Assembly (NCBI GenBank): GCA_049840835.1
Contig: JASGJG010000032.1
Span: forward strand, 1-64,000
DNA from: JANLTX01 sp049840835
Lineage (GTDB): Bacteria; Armatimonadota; Armatimonadia; Armatimonadales; Armatimonadaceae
Direction: 5' to 3'
DNA length: 64,000 bases
Part shown: positions 15,949 through 24,874 of the stretch, one piece after another
How positions within the stretch are numbered: position 1 is the stretch's first letter
Layout of the letters: the number at the start of each line of letters is the position of its first letter
The notes under the pieces: model-generated
What the model was told of the DNA's origin: nothing
Database searches by the model: none
Seen by the model: only the letters and a program-made list of their open reading frames with translations
Made by a program: the position numbers and the translations under genes

Positions 15949-16286
15949 CCGGGGGGCCAACCTAACTTTCGTCCGCCAAGTACATGGGCATGCAGGTGCG
16001 GCACAGCTTGCCCGCCATCTACGCCACAGTTAAAGACAACGCGTGCGCCGCCCTCTTCGATACCCATTAACTTCGCCACTTTACCGCAGGCGAGTAGAAG
16101 TTCTCCGGCCAGCGCGGCATCGTCTGCCTCCAGGGTCAGCACATTGTTGATATACTTCTTGGGAATGACCAGCACATGCACGGGCGCCTGTGGAGCGATG
16201 TCTTTGAAGGCTAAGATGTTCTCATCTTCGTAGACAATCTCTGCGGGAATCTCTCGGGCTATGATCTTCGAGAAGATCGTTTCCAT
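15945..16286 (-). CDS. HIT-family nucleotide hydrolase/transferase
   Basis: 113 residues from ATG 16286. The HIT motif 'VPHLHAHVLGGRKLGWPPG' is at the C-terminus and the N-terminus ('IFSKIIAREIPAEIVYEDE', 'AFKDIAPQAPVHVLVIPKK') is typical of the HINT subfamily (purine nucleoside phosphoramidases). The upstream in-frame start at 16325 is rejected because TATACT at 16293-16298 lies six bases before ATG 16286, so a transcript would begin there. First gene of a HIT, Tat-motif protein, hisN operon. Confidence 0.93.
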   Translation of the reverse strand: METIFSKIIAREIPAEIVYEDENILAFKDIAPQAPVHVLVIPKKYINNVLTLEADDAALAGELLLACGKVAKLMGIEEGGARVVFNCGVDGGQAVPHLHAHVLGGRKLGWPPG

Positions 16287-16292
16287 AAGTTT

Positions 16293-16298
16293 AGTATA
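16293..16298 (-). promoter_or_regulatory. -10 box (TATACT) for a leaderless HIT transcript
   Basis: TATACT on the minus strand ends six bases before ATG 16286, with no Shine-Dalgarno sequence between. Confidence 0.6.
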
Positions 16299-16385
16299 GC
16301 ACCCGAAAAAGCCCAGATTTTGCACCTGGCCTTATGCCCCCCGAAGCGCTCGCAGGCCACTTAAGTACACATCTTGAAATCAGGG

Positions 16386-16655
16386 TCAATGGCCAACTCT
16401 GGCTCTAAAATGTGCCTCGCAGGCTTCTTTTGCTGTATTGCGCTTTTCTTCTATCTCTTCTGGGCTCAGGTTGTTTAGAGGCCACTTTTCCAGTATCTGG
16501 AAGTCTGTTGCGCCTGGGTTGCGGAAGCGAGCGATGTAGAGTTGTGGTTCCGGTTGCTCCCAGGGCTGAACCATGGGGTCCACCAGATGCACCTGGTACT
16601 CCCCCTGCTTTGTGCGGGCAAAGAAGTTCTCATGGCTACCCGTCCAGGTAAGCAT
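16386..16655 (-). CDS. Hypothetical 89-residue protein
   Basis: Starts at ATG 16655 in a TGATG overlap with the preceding gene's stop. It contains aromatic residues and a likely beta-rich core ('YQVHLVDPMVQPW', 'LYIARFRNPGATDFQILEKW'), then a charged C-terminal helix ('SPEEIEEKRNTAKEACEAHF'). Not recognised. A longer in-frame version reaching 17006 would read through the neighbouring gene in another frame and has low-complexity content, so I prefer the short form. Confidence 0.6.
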   Translation of the reverse strand: MLTWTGSHENFFARTKQGEYQVHLVDPMVQPWEQPEPQLYIARFRNPGATDFQILEKWPLNNLSPEEIEEKRNTAKEACEAHFRARVGH

Positions 16656-16870
16656 CAATCGTTGGCTCTCTCTTGCTCCAGAGCGGCTATACGGCGTTCC
16701 AGGGCTGTGATTTGTTTTTGCTGGTTTTCCAGGAGCGTGAACAGCTTCACCAGCTCCGTGCGGGCGTCGCTGTCCTGCCCTGTCCGAATTCCAGTCCCCA
16801 GCGCCTTTAGTAGCACACTGGCTCGCGCCCCAGGGCTGATAGCCCCATCCTGCTGTGGTTTGCCTGACAT
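16655..16870 (-). CDS. Hypothetical 71-residue coiled-coil protein
   Basis: ATG 16870 is preceded by GGAG at six bases. The C-terminal half is a coiled coil ('LVKLFTLLENQQKQITALER', with leucines and isoleucines at heptad spacing). It is translationally coupled to the 89-residue gene and lies about 95 bp from the divergent MFS gene. Confidence 0.6.
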   Translation of the reverse strand: MSGKPQQDGAISPGARASVLLKALGTGIRTGQDSDARTELVKLFTLLENQQKQITALERRIAALEQERAND

Positions 16871-16966
16871 ATGACACTCCAGTCCCTGACTGTTGTTTGG
16901 TGTAGAGGATAGTAACACCATTGTGGTGAACTGTGCCGCCAATCCCCCAGCCCGAGGTTCTTTTCC

Positions 16967-18295
16967 GTGACAGTTCCAACGACACCTGCCGAATCTCGCA
17001 CCACAAAACTAGGCCCGGTTTTCCTTTTGATTTCCGGCTACATAATCCTGAATATCTCCATGGGCATCTTCACGGGAGAGAAAGTCACGTTTCTTCTGAA
17101 AGATGAGCTTCATCTTTCCGCAAGCACAGTAACCTCGCTCAATTTGCTTATCTTTCTGCCTACCTACAGCCAGCCTTTTATGGGTGCTGGCATGGAGCTT
17201 TATCCCTTATTCGGCTCTCGGCGGCGCGGGTACTTTATCGTGGCGGCTCTGCTCACAGCCCTTGCCTGGCTGATTATGGCTCTTCAGCCCGTACATCGGC
17301 TTACGGCGGTGGTATGCTGCCTGCTCTTGTCGGCTACAGGGCTGACACTGAGAAGCGTTCTGGTACACGCCATCATGGTGGCGCTGGGAAATCGTGTGGG
17401 GAACTACAAGGCGATTCAGTCGGTTTTCCAGTTTCTGCCTCTGGTGCTCGTGGCGGCCTTTGCCGGGCGCTTTGGTGGAATCGTTACGGAGCACTGGAGC
17501 TATCGCGCGGCTTTCGGTACAGCAGCCTGCGTTGCACTGGGCTATCTGCTGCTGCTCCCACTGCTAAAGGAGCCAGAGTCACCAGTAAGAGTGCCCGAAT
17601 CTGACACGAAAACAGAGCCGTCCAATCCCCGAGCGGCATTGCGACAGGCGCTCAAAGACCGGCGGTTATGGGCAGTTACGGCGTTTGTGGCCTACTTTGG
17701 CCTGGTGCCTTCACCAGATACAGCGCGCCCGTATTTCTTTAGCGATTCCCTGCACTTCAGCAAGACATTTATCGGAGAGCTAACCGGTTGGGGCGCCTTC
17801 GGAGCGGCGTTGGGCATTCTACTCATGCAGCTTGCGCCTCGTGGTCTGCGCCTGCGCACTCTGGCCTGGGTAGCGGCTAGCACCATGCTTCTCGCCATGG
17901 TTCCTCAGTTGCTAATCCACGATCCCCTCTCCGCGAAAATAGGCATGTTGGCCTTCAACGCCATAGCCTCTATCTGTAACTTCACCTACGCCTGGATGTG
18001 GGCAAGGGCCTGCCCCAAAGGGTTGGAGACAGTAGTTTACGGTACACTGGCTTCCACACAGGCGCTTTTCTACTATCTGTGCGACTGGATAGGCACCCAC
18101 ATGTATGACTGGTTCGGCCCGGCTTCCGGTCATAGCGCCGCGTATGGCTGGCACTGGACCCTGATTACCTGTATGGCCACCGGCATCCCTTTATTTTTTA
18201 TTCTCCTGCTACTACCGAAGGCAGACCCGGCAGAGGACCATATAGCTTCTGAGTCCCAGCCAGAGATAGCATTCCCGGAAGCCGCTATGCATTAG
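16967..18295 (+). CDS. MFS transporter
   Basis: 442 residues with about 12 hydrophobic helices in two halves separated by a charged loop near residues 205-225. The first helices ('VFLLISGYIILNISMGIF', 'LLIFLPTYSQPFMGAG') and 'FGSRRRGYFIVAALL' resemble BT1-like or MFS_1 porters. The substrate is not predictable. The start is GTG 16967 with no clear SD. It stands upstream of glgP on the same strand, separated by about 155 bp that include a promoter. Confidence 0.82.
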   Translation: MTVPTTPAESRTTKLGPVFLLISGYIILNISMGIFTGEKVTFLLKDELHLSASTVTSLNLLIFLPTYSQPFMGAGMELYPLFGSRRRGYFIVAALLTALAWLIMALQPVHRLTAVVCCLLLSATGLTLRSVLVHAIMVALGNRVGNYKAIQSVFQFLPLVLVAAFAGRFGGIVTEHWSYRAAFGTAACVALGYLLLLPLLKEPESPVRVPESDTKTEPSNPRAALRQALKDRRLWAVTAFVAYFGLVPSPDTARPYFFSDSLHFSKTFIGELTGWGAFGAALGILLMQLAPRGLRLRTLAWVAASTMLLAMVPQLLIHDPLSAKIGMLAFNAIASICNFTYAWMWARACPKGLETVVYGTLASTQALFYYLCDWIGTHMYDWFGPASGHSAAYGWHWTLITCMATGIPLFFILLLLPKADPAEDHIASESQPEIAFPEAAMH

Positions 18296-18401
18296 GGAAG
18301 TGCTTTGCCCCCGGAATAGAGGGCATGCAGGGCCCCGGCAATTCAACCGATACTGTAGCGACACTGCCAATGGGTTGCACCTGTAATTTATACGGGCGGG
18401 G

Positions 18402-18407
18402 TATAAT
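18402..18407 (+). promoter_or_regulatory. -10 box (TATAAT) upstream of glgP
   Basis: A perfect TATAAT about 45 nt before ATG 18452. A TTGCAC lies at 18375-18380, but its 21-bp spacing is too long for a standard -35. Confidence 0.5.
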
Positions 18408-18451
18408 GCTGCCGGACCCGAGGGCGTGTCTGAAAAACCGAGACCGATACC

Positions 18452-20929
18452 ATGCCCAGGCTTCATACCTACACTGTCACCCCCACTCTGCCCACTCGCA
18501 TCGCTGGACTCCGTGAGCTTGCCTACAATCTCCGCTGGTCCTGGGATCATGCCACCCGCGATCTCTTTTTGGAAGTCGGCGGTCAGGACCTCTGGGAAGA
18601 AACGGACCGCAATCCAGCGCGCTTGCTGGGGCTAGTAGCGCAGGACCGGCTGAACGAGCTGGCAGGAGATGCCGCGTTTCTAGAGCGCCTGGATGCCGCG
18701 CATAATGGACTGAAAGCCTACTTAGAGGCACCGTCTTCCTGGCCAGCAGACCTCACTATCGCCTATTTCTCCGCAGAGTTCGGTATCGCGGAGTGCCTGC
18801 CTATCTACTCTGGAGGTCTGGGTGTACTCGCTGGCGATCATCTGAAAGCCGCCAGCGACCTGGCGTTGCCCTTAGTGGGTATCGGCTTCTTGTATCAGCG
18901 TGGCTACTTCCGGCAGGCTTTGAATGCCGATGGCTGGCAGGTGGAGAACTACCCGGTCACGGACTTCTACAGCCTGCCCATAACTCCCACAGATCATATG
19001 GTCTCTGTCGATTTTCCAGGGCGCAAGGTCTATGCGAAGATCTGGAAAGCCCAGGTAGGTCGGATTCCGCTCTACTTGTTAGACACCAATATCGAGCAGA
19101 ATCAAGATGCTGACCGGCACATTGTAGGTAACCTCTACGGCGGCGACAATGAGACCCGTATTCAGCAGGAGCTGATTCTCGGTATCGGCGGTGTGCACGC
19201 CCTGGATGCCCTGGGAATCTCGCCCAGTGTGTGCCACATGAACGAAGGTCACTCCGCGTTTCTGGCGCTGGAGCGTATCCGCAAGAACGTGGTGGAGCGC
19301 GGCATGTCGTTCGATGTGGCGGCACAGGCGGCAGCGGCGAGCCATCTGTTTACCACCCATACGCCCGTTCCCGCCGGATTCGACCTCTTCCCTGAGGAGC
19401 TTATGCGCCGCTACTTCGGTGAGTATGCCGGGCAGCTTGGTCTGAGCTTCGATGGCCTGATGGAACGGGGCCGACATCCCTACGGCGAGCGCGATAAGTT
19501 CAACATGGCTGTGCTGGCCTTTCGCCATGCGCGGCGTATCAATGGGGTGAGCAAGCTCCACGGAGATGTCTCGCGCAAGATGGCGGCCTCAGTGTGGGCC
19601 GAGTTCCCCCTGAACGAAGTGCCTATCGGCTCGGTCACCAACGGCATCCATACGCAAACGTTCCTCTCGGCGGAGATGGCGGAGCTGCTCGCCCGCTATC
19701 CAGACGCGAATGCGATTCCGGATGCGGAGCTATGGAATGTGCGCAGTATCCGCCGCAAGAAGTTAGTAGAGTGGGCGCGCGAGTACGCGGTGATGAAGTG
19801 TGAGAAGCGCGGTGCCAGCGACCATGAAGTCGATGTCGCGCACGAACTTCTGGACCCGAATGTACTGACTATCGGGTTCGCCCGACGTTTTGCCACCTAC
19901 AAGCGCGGTGACCTGCTCCTACGTGATTTAGATCGCCTGAAGCGGCTGGTGAACCATGCCGACCGCCCGGTGCAGTTCGTGTTCGCCGGCAAGGCCCACC
20001 CACGGGATGATGCGGGCAAGGAGCTTATTCGCCATATCGTCCACGCGACGAGAGATGAAGCCCTGCGCACCAAAGTAGTCTTCTTAGAAGACTACGATAT
20101 GAACATGGCGCGGTACTTAGTCCAGGGTGTGGATGTCTGGCTGAACAACCCGCGCCGCCCCATGGAGGCCTCTGGCACCAGTGGCATGAAGGTCGTGCCC
20201 AATGGCGGCCTGAACTTCTCGGTGTTAGATGGCTGGTGGGCGGAGGCCTATGACCCCTCTGTAGGCTGGGCGATAGGTCGTGGCGAGGACTACGATGACC
20301 TGGCGTACCAGGACCATATCGAGGCACTGGATATCTACGAGACCCTGGAGAACGAGATAGGGCCGCTGTTCTACGAGCGCGATGCCAATGGGCTCCCTTT
20401 GCGGTGGCTGGCCAAGATGAAGGCCTCTATGAGCAAGCTAGCCCCGGTCTACTCTACCCAGCGTATGGTGCGTGAGTACGCGGAAACTTATTATCTGCCC
20501 GCTGCCGCGCACGCCGCACGCCTGGCATCCGGAGACTACTCCCGCGCTCGGGAGCTGGTGAGCTGGAAGCGCAAGCTGCGCGATACCTGGAACGATGTCG
20601 CTGTAGTGGGTGTGACCACATCTAGCGAACATCTGGCCGCCGGAGAAAACTCGCCTATCTCTGTAGTGGTACGTCTGGGTTCCACTCTAGTGCCGGGTGA
20701 TGTCAGCGTGGAGCTGTATGCCGGACCAGTAGATGCGGATCGCAACCTGCACGATGCCACCAGCTATCCGCTAGTGGCCAAAGAATCCATTGGTGAGGGC
20801 GAGTGGCGCTATGAGGGTACTCTGCCCTCTAGCCGCTCTGGGCGCGTGGGCTATGGCGTGCGCGTGCTCCCGTCGCATGCTGATGCGATTCTGCCGCAGG
20901 AGCTTCCGCTTATTACCTGGGAACAGTAA
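18452..20929 (+). CDS. glgP: Alpha-glucan (glycogen/maltodextrin) phosphorylase
   Basis: An 825-residue GT35 enzyme that releases glucose 1-phosphate from alpha-1,4-glucans. It has the Thermus/archaeal-type N-terminus carrying a DUF3417-like segment ('IAGLRELAYNLRWSWDHATR'). Active-site landmarks are 'IAYFSAEFGIAECLPIYSGG', 'NEGHSAFLALERIR', 'FTTHTPVPAGFDLF', 'GFARRFATYKRGDLLL', and the PLP lysine in 'ASGTSGMKVVPNGGLNFSV' followed by 'LDGWWAEAYD'. The C-terminal beta-rich part ('YAGPVDADRN') is normal for this subfamily. It points to glycogen storage and use. Confidence 0.96.
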   Translation: MPRLHTYTVTPTLPTRIAGLRELAYNLRWSWDHATRDLFLEVGGQDLWEETDRNPARLLGLVAQDRLNELAGDAAFLERLDAAHNGLKAYLEAPSSWPADLTIAYFSAEFGIAECLPIYSGGLGVLAGDHLKAASDLALPLVGIGFLYQRGYFRQALNADGWQVENYPVTDFYSLPITPTDHMVSVDFPGRKVYAKIWKAQVGRIPLYLLDTNIEQNQDADRHIVGNLYGGDNETRIQQELILGIGGVHALDALGISPSVCHMNEGHSAFLALERIRKNVVERGMSFDVAAQAAAASHLFTTHTPVPAGFDLFPEELMRRYFGEYAGQLGLSFDGLMERGRHPYGERDKFNMAVLAFRHARRINGVSKLHGDVSRKMAASVWAEFPLNEVPIGSVTNGIHTQTFLSAEMAELLARYPDANAIPDAELWNVRSIRRKKLVEWAREYAVMKCEKRGASDHEVDVAHELLDPNVLTIGFARRFATYKRGDLLLRDLDRLKRLVNHADRPVQFVFAGKAHPRDDAGKELIRHIVHATRDEALRTKVVFLEDYDMNMARYLVQGVDVWLNNPRRPMEASGTSGMKVVPNGGLNFSVLDGWWAEAYDPSVGWAIGRGEDYDDLAYQDHIEALDIYETLENEIGPLFYERDANGLPLRWLAKMKASMSKLAPVYSTQRMVREYAETYYLPAAAHAARLASGDYSRARELVSWKRKLRDTWNDVAVVGVTTSSEHLAAGENSPISVVVRLGSTLVPGDVSVELYAGPVDADRNLHDATSYPLVAKESIGEGEWRYEGTLPSSRSGRVGYGVRVLPSHADAILPQELPLITWEQ

Positions 20930-20945
20930 AACCCGCATAAAGCGG

Positions 20946-20951
20946 CATAAT
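20946..20951 (+). promoter_or_regulatory. -10 box (CATAAT) for a leaderless transcript
   Basis: CATAAT ends seven bases before ATG 20959, in the 30-bp gap after glgP, with no Shine-Dalgarno sequence. Confidence 0.5.
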
Positions 20952-20958
20952 AGAAGGC

Positions 20959-22875
20959 ATGATGCCAGATCCCGGCTGGAGGAAAATGCCGCTGCTCTCG
21001 CCAGAGATGAAACGTGCCGGGATTCTTCTTGGTGGCGAGGGCAGCCAGTGGCCGCGTGCCATTACCCAATCGCAGTCGGATCCTGACTTCCTGCTACTGG
21101 GTATTGATGTCGGTGGCATCTATCGCTCTCTGGATGGCGGCAAGACCTGGAATCAGTCTCTACAGGGCTGGCAGGCGCGTGGAGCGAATGATCTGGCGAT
21201 TCACCCTACCGACTCCCGCCGGGTGCTTGGTGTCGGCGGGAATTCCATGGACTGGCAGCCGGGCTGGAATGGTGGCCGCTATCCGCATGGTGTCTACCTT
21301 TCCAGTAATAAAGGGGAGACATGGCAACAAACCCTCTCCTTTCCAGAAGGGCTCGGAGGGCGTGTGGCCTGGGGACCGGGAAACCTGGCCTATTTCTTAC
21401 ACCCCAAAACCGGACTCTGGCTCTCCCAGGATGGCGGGCGAACCTGGCAGTCCTCTAAACGCAAGGAGCTAGAGGGTGCTGGAGTCGATTCTTATCTCCG
21501 TATCGGTACAAAAGGCGGTGTGCTGATTGGTGGCGCACAGGGTCTGTGGCGGCTGAGCAAAGGCGAGCTAACCCGGCTTCGTGAAAAAGCCGTTTATGGG
21601 CTGGATATCGCTCACTCCGGTGCGCTATATGTCTCTGATGACGATGGCGTGCATGTTTCCCGAGATGGTGGCGCCACCTTTACCACCCTGCCAGAAGCCG
21701 GTCTGACTCGGCAAGGAAAACCGATACGCAATATCCTGGTCAGCCCGGCCCGAGAAGCCTATCTGGCCTGCTGGGTGCGAGGGGATAACTGGCAGTGGGT
21801 GCGCTATACCAGCCATGATAGCGGCACTACCTGGCAGCCGATTCAAATTACGAATACGAACTGCGTGTTACCGAATAATGTGCGCGATGGGTTCTTTGTG
21901 TGGCATCCAAAAGACCCCAATACTATCTTCGGGGTCGGCGGTGACACAGTCACGAAATCTACGGATGGAGGGCGAACGTTCCGCTGGAGTGCCGCTGGCT
22001 ACAATGGCATCATGGTGGGTGGCCTGTTCAATCTTTCGGTACACGCGCCCGAGGTCGTGTTTATGGCGTTCCAGGACTATAATGGCGCCTTTACGATCGA
22101 TGGTGGGCAGACCTGGAGCTATCGTGATGTGAGCGGTAAGGGCTGGGGTGGCTTCTGTTACGGGGGACATGCCGTGGATAAGCAGACCATGTACTGTGGC
22201 GATGCCGAGAGCTGGAGCGGCCCTCGCCATCTGCGTATCACCCACGATGGTGGCAAAACCTGGAGCTCGGTAGATGGCGTCGTCTTTCATGGCTCGGATG
22301 TCAGTTACTCGGACCCTCGAGATAGGAATATCCTCTTTGCCAGTGACTGGCGGTCTGGAGATGGTGGCAAGACCTGGCAGCAAATGTCAGGGTGCCACGG
22401 AGTGTACTGCGCCAGCTCTACTGCCCTCTTTGGGCGTCGAGATAGGGCCATCGTCCAATCTCTGGACCACGGGCTAACCTGGAATCCGCTTGCTGAGAGC
22501 CCAGAGGATGTTCGTGATATCGCTGTCCCCCCAGATGGATCCAGTATCTATGTAGCGGGTGTGAGTCGCCTGCTACGACTCACTGAGGGCAAATGGACAA
22601 CCGTGGAGACTCCGAAAGATCAATATGGAAATCGCAACGTGGTTACTGTAGCAGTAGACCCGGTGCGCCCGGAGGTTCTCTATGTAGGCGGCCCTGCGAA
22701 CCTCTATGCCTCTTCCGCGACTATCTGTCGATCTACGAACAGCGGTAAGACCTGGGAGAACCTGACTCGTGGAAATGGACCACACGAGGTGGCGTCGATA
22801 CGTGTTCACCCGAAAACACGCGAGGCCTGGGTCAACGGTCAGTGTTTCGGTCTGTGGCGGCTTCCAGCGCCTTGA
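20959..22875 (+). CDS. Asp-box (BNR/sortilin-like) beta-propeller protein
   Basis: 638 residues with repeated Asp-box motifs, S-x-D-x-G-x-T-W: 'SLDGGKTWNQS', 'SQDGGRTWQSS', 'SRDGGATFTT', 'STDGGRTFRWS', 'TIDGGQTWSYR', 'THDGGKTWSS', 'SGDGGKTWQQM' and 'STNSGKTWEN'. This marks one or two beta-propellers like those of Ycf48, xyloglucanases and sialidases. No enzyme catalytic residues or signal peptide are evident. It begins at ATGATG behind a CATAAT box. Its 3' end overlaps the convergent transglutaminase gene by 44 bp. Confidence 0.82.
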   Translation: MMPDPGWRKMPLLSPEMKRAGILLGGEGSQWPRAITQSQSDPDFLLLGIDVGGIYRSLDGGKTWNQSLQGWQARGANDLAIHPTDSRRVLGVGGNSMDWQPGWNGGRYPHGVYLSSNKGETWQQTLSFPEGLGGRVAWGPGNLAYFLHPKTGLWLSQDGGRTWQSSKRKELEGAGVDSYLRIGTKGGVLIGGAQGLWRLSKGELTRLREKAVYGLDIAHSGALYVSDDDGVHVSRDGGATFTTLPEAGLTRQGKPIRNILVSPAREAYLACWVRGDNWQWVRYTSHDSGTTWQPIQITNTNCVLPNNVRDGFFVWHPKDPNTIFGVGGDTVTKSTDGGRTFRWSAAGYNGIMVGGLFNLSVHAPEVVFMAFQDYNGAFTIDGGQTWSYRDVSGKGWGGFCYGGHAVDKQTMYCGDAESWSGPRHLRITHDGGKTWSSVDGVVFHGSDVSYSDPRDRNILFASDWRSGDGGKTWQQMSGCHGVYCASSTALFGRRDRAIVQSLDHGLTWNPLAESPEDVRDIAVPPDGSSIYVAGVSRLLRLTEGKWTTVETPKDQYGNRNVVTVAVDPVRPEVLYVGGPANLYASSATICRSTNSGKTWENLTRGNGPHEVASIRVHPKTREAWVNGQCFGLWRLPAP

Positions 22876-24577
22876 GGGCGGTTTCCATGGCGCTTACATC
22901 CGTAGCACCGCCGAATCGCGCGGCGGCATAGAGCGCCACGAACTCTTGAGCTGCGGGCTTAAGCGGCTCGGGCAGACTCTCTATGGATTCCGACCAGGGC
23001 CGCGCGGGTTCTACAGGAACTCCATGCCGCTTGAGTACGGACTCAAACCGGGAAGCCAGCGGTAAGAAAGAAGCGGGCGCGCGCCACTTCACAATTACGC
23101 GAGGGGTTTTCCGCCGATATATCAGGAAGCGAACCGTGGCCACTCCGCCAAGAAGCAGCAATAGCCCGGTGCCTGCTGCCGTAAACTGCTCCGCCGTGCG
23201 CTCCGCTATCCAGTCGCTTAGCGCCAGCCAGCGGTCCTGCAGCCACTCGAAAAACCGTCGCCAGGCTTCTACACTCTGGTCTTCCGAGCCAGATGGCATA
23301 CCACTGGGCGGAGTGGCCTCTACCGTTATCCACCCCACCCCGTCTACCCAGGCTTCACACCAGGCATGGGCATCGCGCTGGCGTACTACGACTCCGTCCT
23401 CTATGCCTTCATGGGCGTAAAACCCGGTTACGTAGCGCGCCGGAACTCCCTTTGCCCGAAGCAAGAGAACAGCGGCGCTTCCAAAGAACTCACAGTGAGC
23501 GCTTTGCTTCTTGGTCAGAAACTCCACCACCGGGTCCAGACGCTCACCGCTGGGTCGCCAGCGCAAGCTGTACTGGTGGTTGTTGAGCAGATAGGCGGTC
23601 ACATTGCGCACAATTGCTCCGGGCTCTTTCGCTCCTTCCGAGGCGGTTTCCGCCAGCCCGGTCAGCACGGGGCGTATCTCTTTTGGAAGATTCAGGCAGC
23701 GAGTGCGCATCTCCGGTGTAAGTTTGCTGGCGAGTACCCCCTGGAAGGTCTCCCCGGCCAACCCATCTCGATAGGTGAACAGATAGACATAGGGTGGGCG
23801 CTCCTGGGCTCGTGCCGGGCCATCTTCCGCCCCGGCGAGATCCGGCGCTTCCGCATCCTGCAGATCAAACGATACAGAACTGAGCGGAGCATAGATCGTC
23901 GGTACTCTGGCGAATCGAGTAACTCTGGCCTCATGTAGTTTCTCCCCCTTGGGTGCAGTCACAGCCAGCGTATTACTTCCCACCGCACTGTAGCGCCGAG
24001 TAATGACTAAGGGTCCCCAACCTCCCATGACATAATCATAGAACGGTGTGCCGCGCAGATGCCCCCCATCATAGCCACTTACCTTGAGTACTCGAGCAGC
24101 AGAGCCGCGCTGCTCGAACAGCGGTCCCAGGTAGGGCCGTTCACTGCGCATACCCTCCATGGAATTCAGGCGCCCGGCCAGCAGAGAGAACCCGAAATCC
24201 ATGAGCTCGCCGCGCTTGCTCGCCACATAGGCCGTAGATACGGCAGAGACCGCCACCACCCCAGCCAGCGCCCCTATCCAGCGCCCGGTGATCTTTTGCC
24301 TGGCCAGCCCTCGTACAGCGAACATCGCTGATAGAAAGAACACCGGAGTGATAAAGAGGAGACCGATCTCCCCTGTGGTGTTGGTGGCGGAGAGCAGCAC
24401 AAATCCGGCGAACAGCAGCGCTGCCAGCGGGCTCCAGTTCGGGTCTTTAGGCCGATAGCGCCAGTATTGCATCACGACCTCGGCGGCAGCGGCCATGGCC
24501 AGGATATTGCGCCCACGCGGAGCCCCGATCATGCCTCCCTGTGGCTGCCCATCATCCATGTGGAGAACGACAGCCAT
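22832..24577 (-). CDS. TgpA-type membrane transglutaminase-like protein, main frame (N-terminus displaced by frameshift)
   Basis: 581 residues. Several helices lie within the first 140 residues, then an extracytoplasmic domain with a transglutaminase core near residues 350-430: Cys about 362 ('SAHCEFFGSA'), His about 404 ('RDAHAWCEAWVDG'), and Glu where Asp is usual ('WITVEATPPSG'). Another helix lies near 480-500 ('LLLLLGGVATVRFLIYR') and a helical DUF4129-like tail follows. It is a paralogue of the protein at 7633-9738. The first membrane helix is encoded in another frame (24552-24770). Removing one base from the C4 run at 24588-24591 joins both into about 645 residues. Confidence 0.85.
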   Translation of the reverse strand: MAVVLHMDDGQPQGGMIGAPRGRNILAMAAAAEVVMQYWRYRPKDPNWSPLAALLFAGFVLLSATNTTGEIGLLFITPVFFLSAMFAVRGLARQKITGRWIGALAGVVAVSAVSTAYVASKRGELMDFGFSLLAGRLNSMEGMRSERPYLGPLFEQRGSAARVLKVSGYDGGHLRGTPFYDYVMGGWGPLVITRRYSAVGSNTLAVTAPKGEKLHEARVTRFARVPTIYAPLSSVSFDLQDAEAPDLAGAEDGPARAQERPPYVYLFTYRDGLAGETFQGVLASKLTPEMRTRCLNLPKEIRPVLTGLAETASEGAKEPGAIVRNVTAYLLNNHQYSLRWRPSGERLDPVVEFLTKKQSAHCEFFGSAAVLLLRAKGVPARYVTGFYAHEGIEDGVVVRQRDAHAWCEAWVDGVGWITVEATPPSGMPSGSEDQSVEAWRRFFEWLQDRWLALSDWIAERTAEQFTAAGTGLLLLLGGVATVRFLIYRRKTPRVIVKWRAPASFLPLASRFESVLKRHGVPVEPARPWSESIESLPEPLKPAAQEFVALYAAARFGGATDVSAMETALKALEAATDRNTDR

Positions 24578-24770
24578 GGTGAGACAGCCCCAGCCGGACC
24601 CACCAGCGGGTCATAGAGTCATCGAATCGGAAGGAGTTGACGTAGGATAGAGCGATGAGTAGTGTAAAGATAAGCAGCAGCGGCTTGACCCCGGCTGCCA
24701 GTGTCAAGGCAAGAAAACTGATGGCTACTGCCACTGTCACTGCCCAGGGCATCCTACGTGCGGCTAACAT
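24552..24770 (-). pseudogene. Displaced N-terminal segment of the transglutaminase gene
   Basis: 72 residues with a double hydrophobic stretch ('MPWAVTVAVAISFLALTLAA', then 'PLLLIFTLLIALSYV') followed by 'RWWVRLGLS'. The hydrophobic lead and Arg/Trp-rich loop are what TgpA-type proteins carry at their N-terminus. A TACAAT box on the minus strand (24782-24787) lies 11 bases before ATG 24770. The alternative reading is a separate small membrane protein translationally coupled to the next frame with a 26-bp overlap. Confidence 0.6.
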
Positions 24771-24874
24771 ATACGGGCTTTATTGTATCCATAAAAACGC
24801 GGCTCTGGAATTCGAGGAACCAAACAGGACCGCTGGCTATATACAAGATTGGTTTTCCGGAAAGTTAGTGAGTT

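Noticed and set aside
16386..17006. 206-residue minus-strand frame
   Set aside because: The first half overlaps a better gene with an SD and a coiled coil in another frame; only the last 89 residues look like protein.
19079..19561. 160-residue minus-strand frame in glgP
   Set aside because: Antisense to phosphorylase active-site motifs; no family resemblance.
23366..23938. 190-residue plus-strand frame opposite the second transglutaminase
   Set aside because: Antisense to catalytic motifs of the transglutaminase; composition is that of a shadow frame.
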